From contig NZ_CATYWO010000002.1 in assembly GCF_958405655.1 (NCBI RefSeq), positions 1 through 64,000 of the forward strand: a stretch of 64,000 nucleotides of DNA. The letters run 5' to 3'. Numbering within the stretch: position 1 is the first letter of the stretch; the number at the start of each line of letters is the position of its first letter. Position numbers and translations under genes: made by a program. Source of the DNA: Ralstonia condita. GTDB lineage: Bacteria > Pseudomonadota > Gammaproteobacteria > Burkholderiales > Burkholderiaceae. Under the pieces are notes generated by a model. That model saw nothing but the letters and a program-made list of their open reading frames with translations. It was not told the DNA's origin and did no database searches. Shown piece by piece: positions 63,027-64,000 of the stretch.

Positions 63027-64000
63027 CGCAAGGTGTACGTGAACTTCACGCGGAAGGTGCGGCCATCCCGCTGGAGGGCATCCGGCGCCATTTCCGGCCC
63101 GGCCGGATCGGCATAGCGCCGGTCGAACAGGTTGTAGAGACTGGCAGCCATTTCCAGATCGGGCGCCAGCCGTGTGGCCAGCAGCGTGAGGTTGACGACC
63201 CAGTAGCCCCCCACCCTGCCGGACAGGGTCAGCCGGTTGCTGAGATATTGCGCCTCGACACCGGCTCGCCAATCGTCGCGCCACACGGGCGTGGTTGTGT
63301 TGAGCTTGAGCATGTGGCGCGGCGAATTGCTCAGCGTCTGTCCCGTATCGACTTCTTCTGAATGCTGGAAGCTGTAGCTCGCCCGCAGGCGGGTACCGGC
63401 AGGCCAGTTCTGTTCGTAGCCCGCCTCTGCGCCACGTGTGCGCACGCGGGACAGGTTGCTGAAGAACAGCAGCCCGGTCGTCGGATCTTGAGCCTGGCTG
63501 ATGAGGTTGGAGACGTTGTTCTGGAAGATCGACAGGACCGCCTTGCCGCCGGCGCTGACCTGTTGTTCCAGCACGGCTTCGTACGTGCGAATACGCTCAG
63601 CCGCCAGCCGCGAGTTGACAGCCTGGCCGCCGGGCGCGCTGGTCTGGTAATACAGCTCGTAATCGTTGGGCGCGCGATAAGCCATGCCGTAGATCGCCTT
63701 GATGGTCGTCGTGGCGGCAGCATGCCAGATCAGGCCCACGCGCGGACTGAAGATGCCAGGGACGAAACTGGTGTGGTCGTAGCGCAGGCCCGTATCCAGC
63801 ACCCAATCCGGATGCAGCACGAATTGGTCCTGCGCGTAGACGCCGATGCGGTTGTTGCTGCGATGGTCATCGAGGTAACTCGCGTACGGTGCGAGGTCAA
63901 AGTTGTCCATCGCATCGCGATAATCCCGCTGCAGCTCCGCGCCCACGACCACCGTGTGACGTTCGATCGCCCGGGTCACGAGCTTGACTTCCGTGCCGTA
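63023..64000 (-). CDS. TonB-dependent outer-membrane receptor (partial, C-terminal barrel)
   Basis: The frame is open to the right window edge; only about 325 C-terminal residues are present and the plug and TonB box lie outside. Barrel strands such as FVPGIFSPRVGLIW, IKAIYGMAYRAPNDYELY, RASYSFQHSEEVDTGQ and the late LYNLFDRRYADPAGPE (NLFD motif) are typical of TonB-dependent receptors. It overlaps the YfiR gene by 4 bp. In this position it could deliver the ligand that controls the YfiR/GGDEF-EAL pair. Confidence 0.93.
   Translation of the reverse strand, partial: YGTEVKLVTRAIERHTVVVGAELQRDYRDAMDNFDLAPYASYLDDHRSNNRIGVYAQDQFVLHPDWVLDTGLRYDHTSFVPGIFSPRVGLIWHAAATTTIKAIYGMAYRAPNDYELYYQTSAPGGQAVNSRLAAERIRTYEAVLEQQVSAGGKAVLSIFQNNVSNLISQAQDPTTGLLFFSNLSRVRTRGAEAGYEQNWPAGTRLRASYSFQHSEEVDTGQTLSNSPRHMLKLNTTTPVWRDDWRAGVEAQYLSNRLTLSGRVGGYWVVNLTLLATRLAPDLEMAASLYNLFDRRYADPAGPEMAPDALQRDGRTFRVKFTYTLR

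Overview
The window reads as a GC-rich betaproteobacterial chromosome segment, most likely Ralstonia or a close relative. This rests on the protein sequences, the very high GC at third codon positions, the narGHJI/narK and uronate-oxidation clusters, and a double-length UvrA. Genes are dense, often overlap by 4 bp (ATGA), and are mostly in multi-gene operons. I see no tRNA, rRNA, CRISPR array, prophage or intact insertion sequence.

Layout. 1-530: start of the succinate dehydrogenase membrane genes (sdhC, and sdhD cut by the window edge). 618-10446: an apparently light-responsive gene set built around a MerR/LitR-like regulator. One arm carries an SDR protein and DUF3429. The divergent arm carries an FAD amine-oxidase-like protein, a lipocalin, three different photolyase/cryptochrome paralogues, a 53-residue DUF2256 zinc protein and a TIGR01777 epimerase. 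10477-16431: the four-gene ligase-associated repair module (MBL exonuclease, ATP-dependent ligase, DEXH helicase, PdeM nuclease). 17424-21676: two secreted proteins of unclear role (one DUF2334) and a large secreted lipoprotein hydrolase. 22023-24984: DbpA RNA helicase with a zinc-ribbon partner, and a class II glutamine amidotransferase. 25222-31062: a 1946-residue UvrA made of two fused UvrA copies.

31236-41012: respiratory nitrate reductase operon narGHJI, a parvulin-type isomerase and narK, followed on the map by a Met-rich periplasmic protein gene that has a near-perfect FNR/ANR box upstream. 41312-44962: an FtsK translocase and a small membrane protein. 44978-56375: a complete oxidative hexuronate/aldarate pathway in one orientation (kdgD, aldehyde dehydrogenase, transporter, gudD, garD, udh, lactonase, transporter), with a divergent LysR gene and a perfect 23-bp palindrome in the shared promoter region. 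It converts galacturonate or glucuronate to 2-oxoglutarate. 56430-60447: a small secreted protein, a thiol dioxygenase coupled to a four-domain rhodanese, and an EamA exporter. 60454-64000: a translationally coupled operon of a TonB-dependent receptor, a YfiR-like periplasmic protein and a membrane GGDEF-EAL enzyme.

Themes. Almost 20 kb between 1 and 31 kb is devoted to DNA repair, much of it to UV damage (three photolyase-family proteins, the ligase module, twin UvrA). The most unusual items are the photolyase/LitR cluster with a catalytically atypical SDR and an atypical photolyase paralogue, the fused UvrA with a degenerate first zinc finger, the four-domain rhodanese with alternating active and dead loops, and the receptor-YfiR-GGDEF/EAL operon. 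No system here can be called wholly undescribed from sequence alone.
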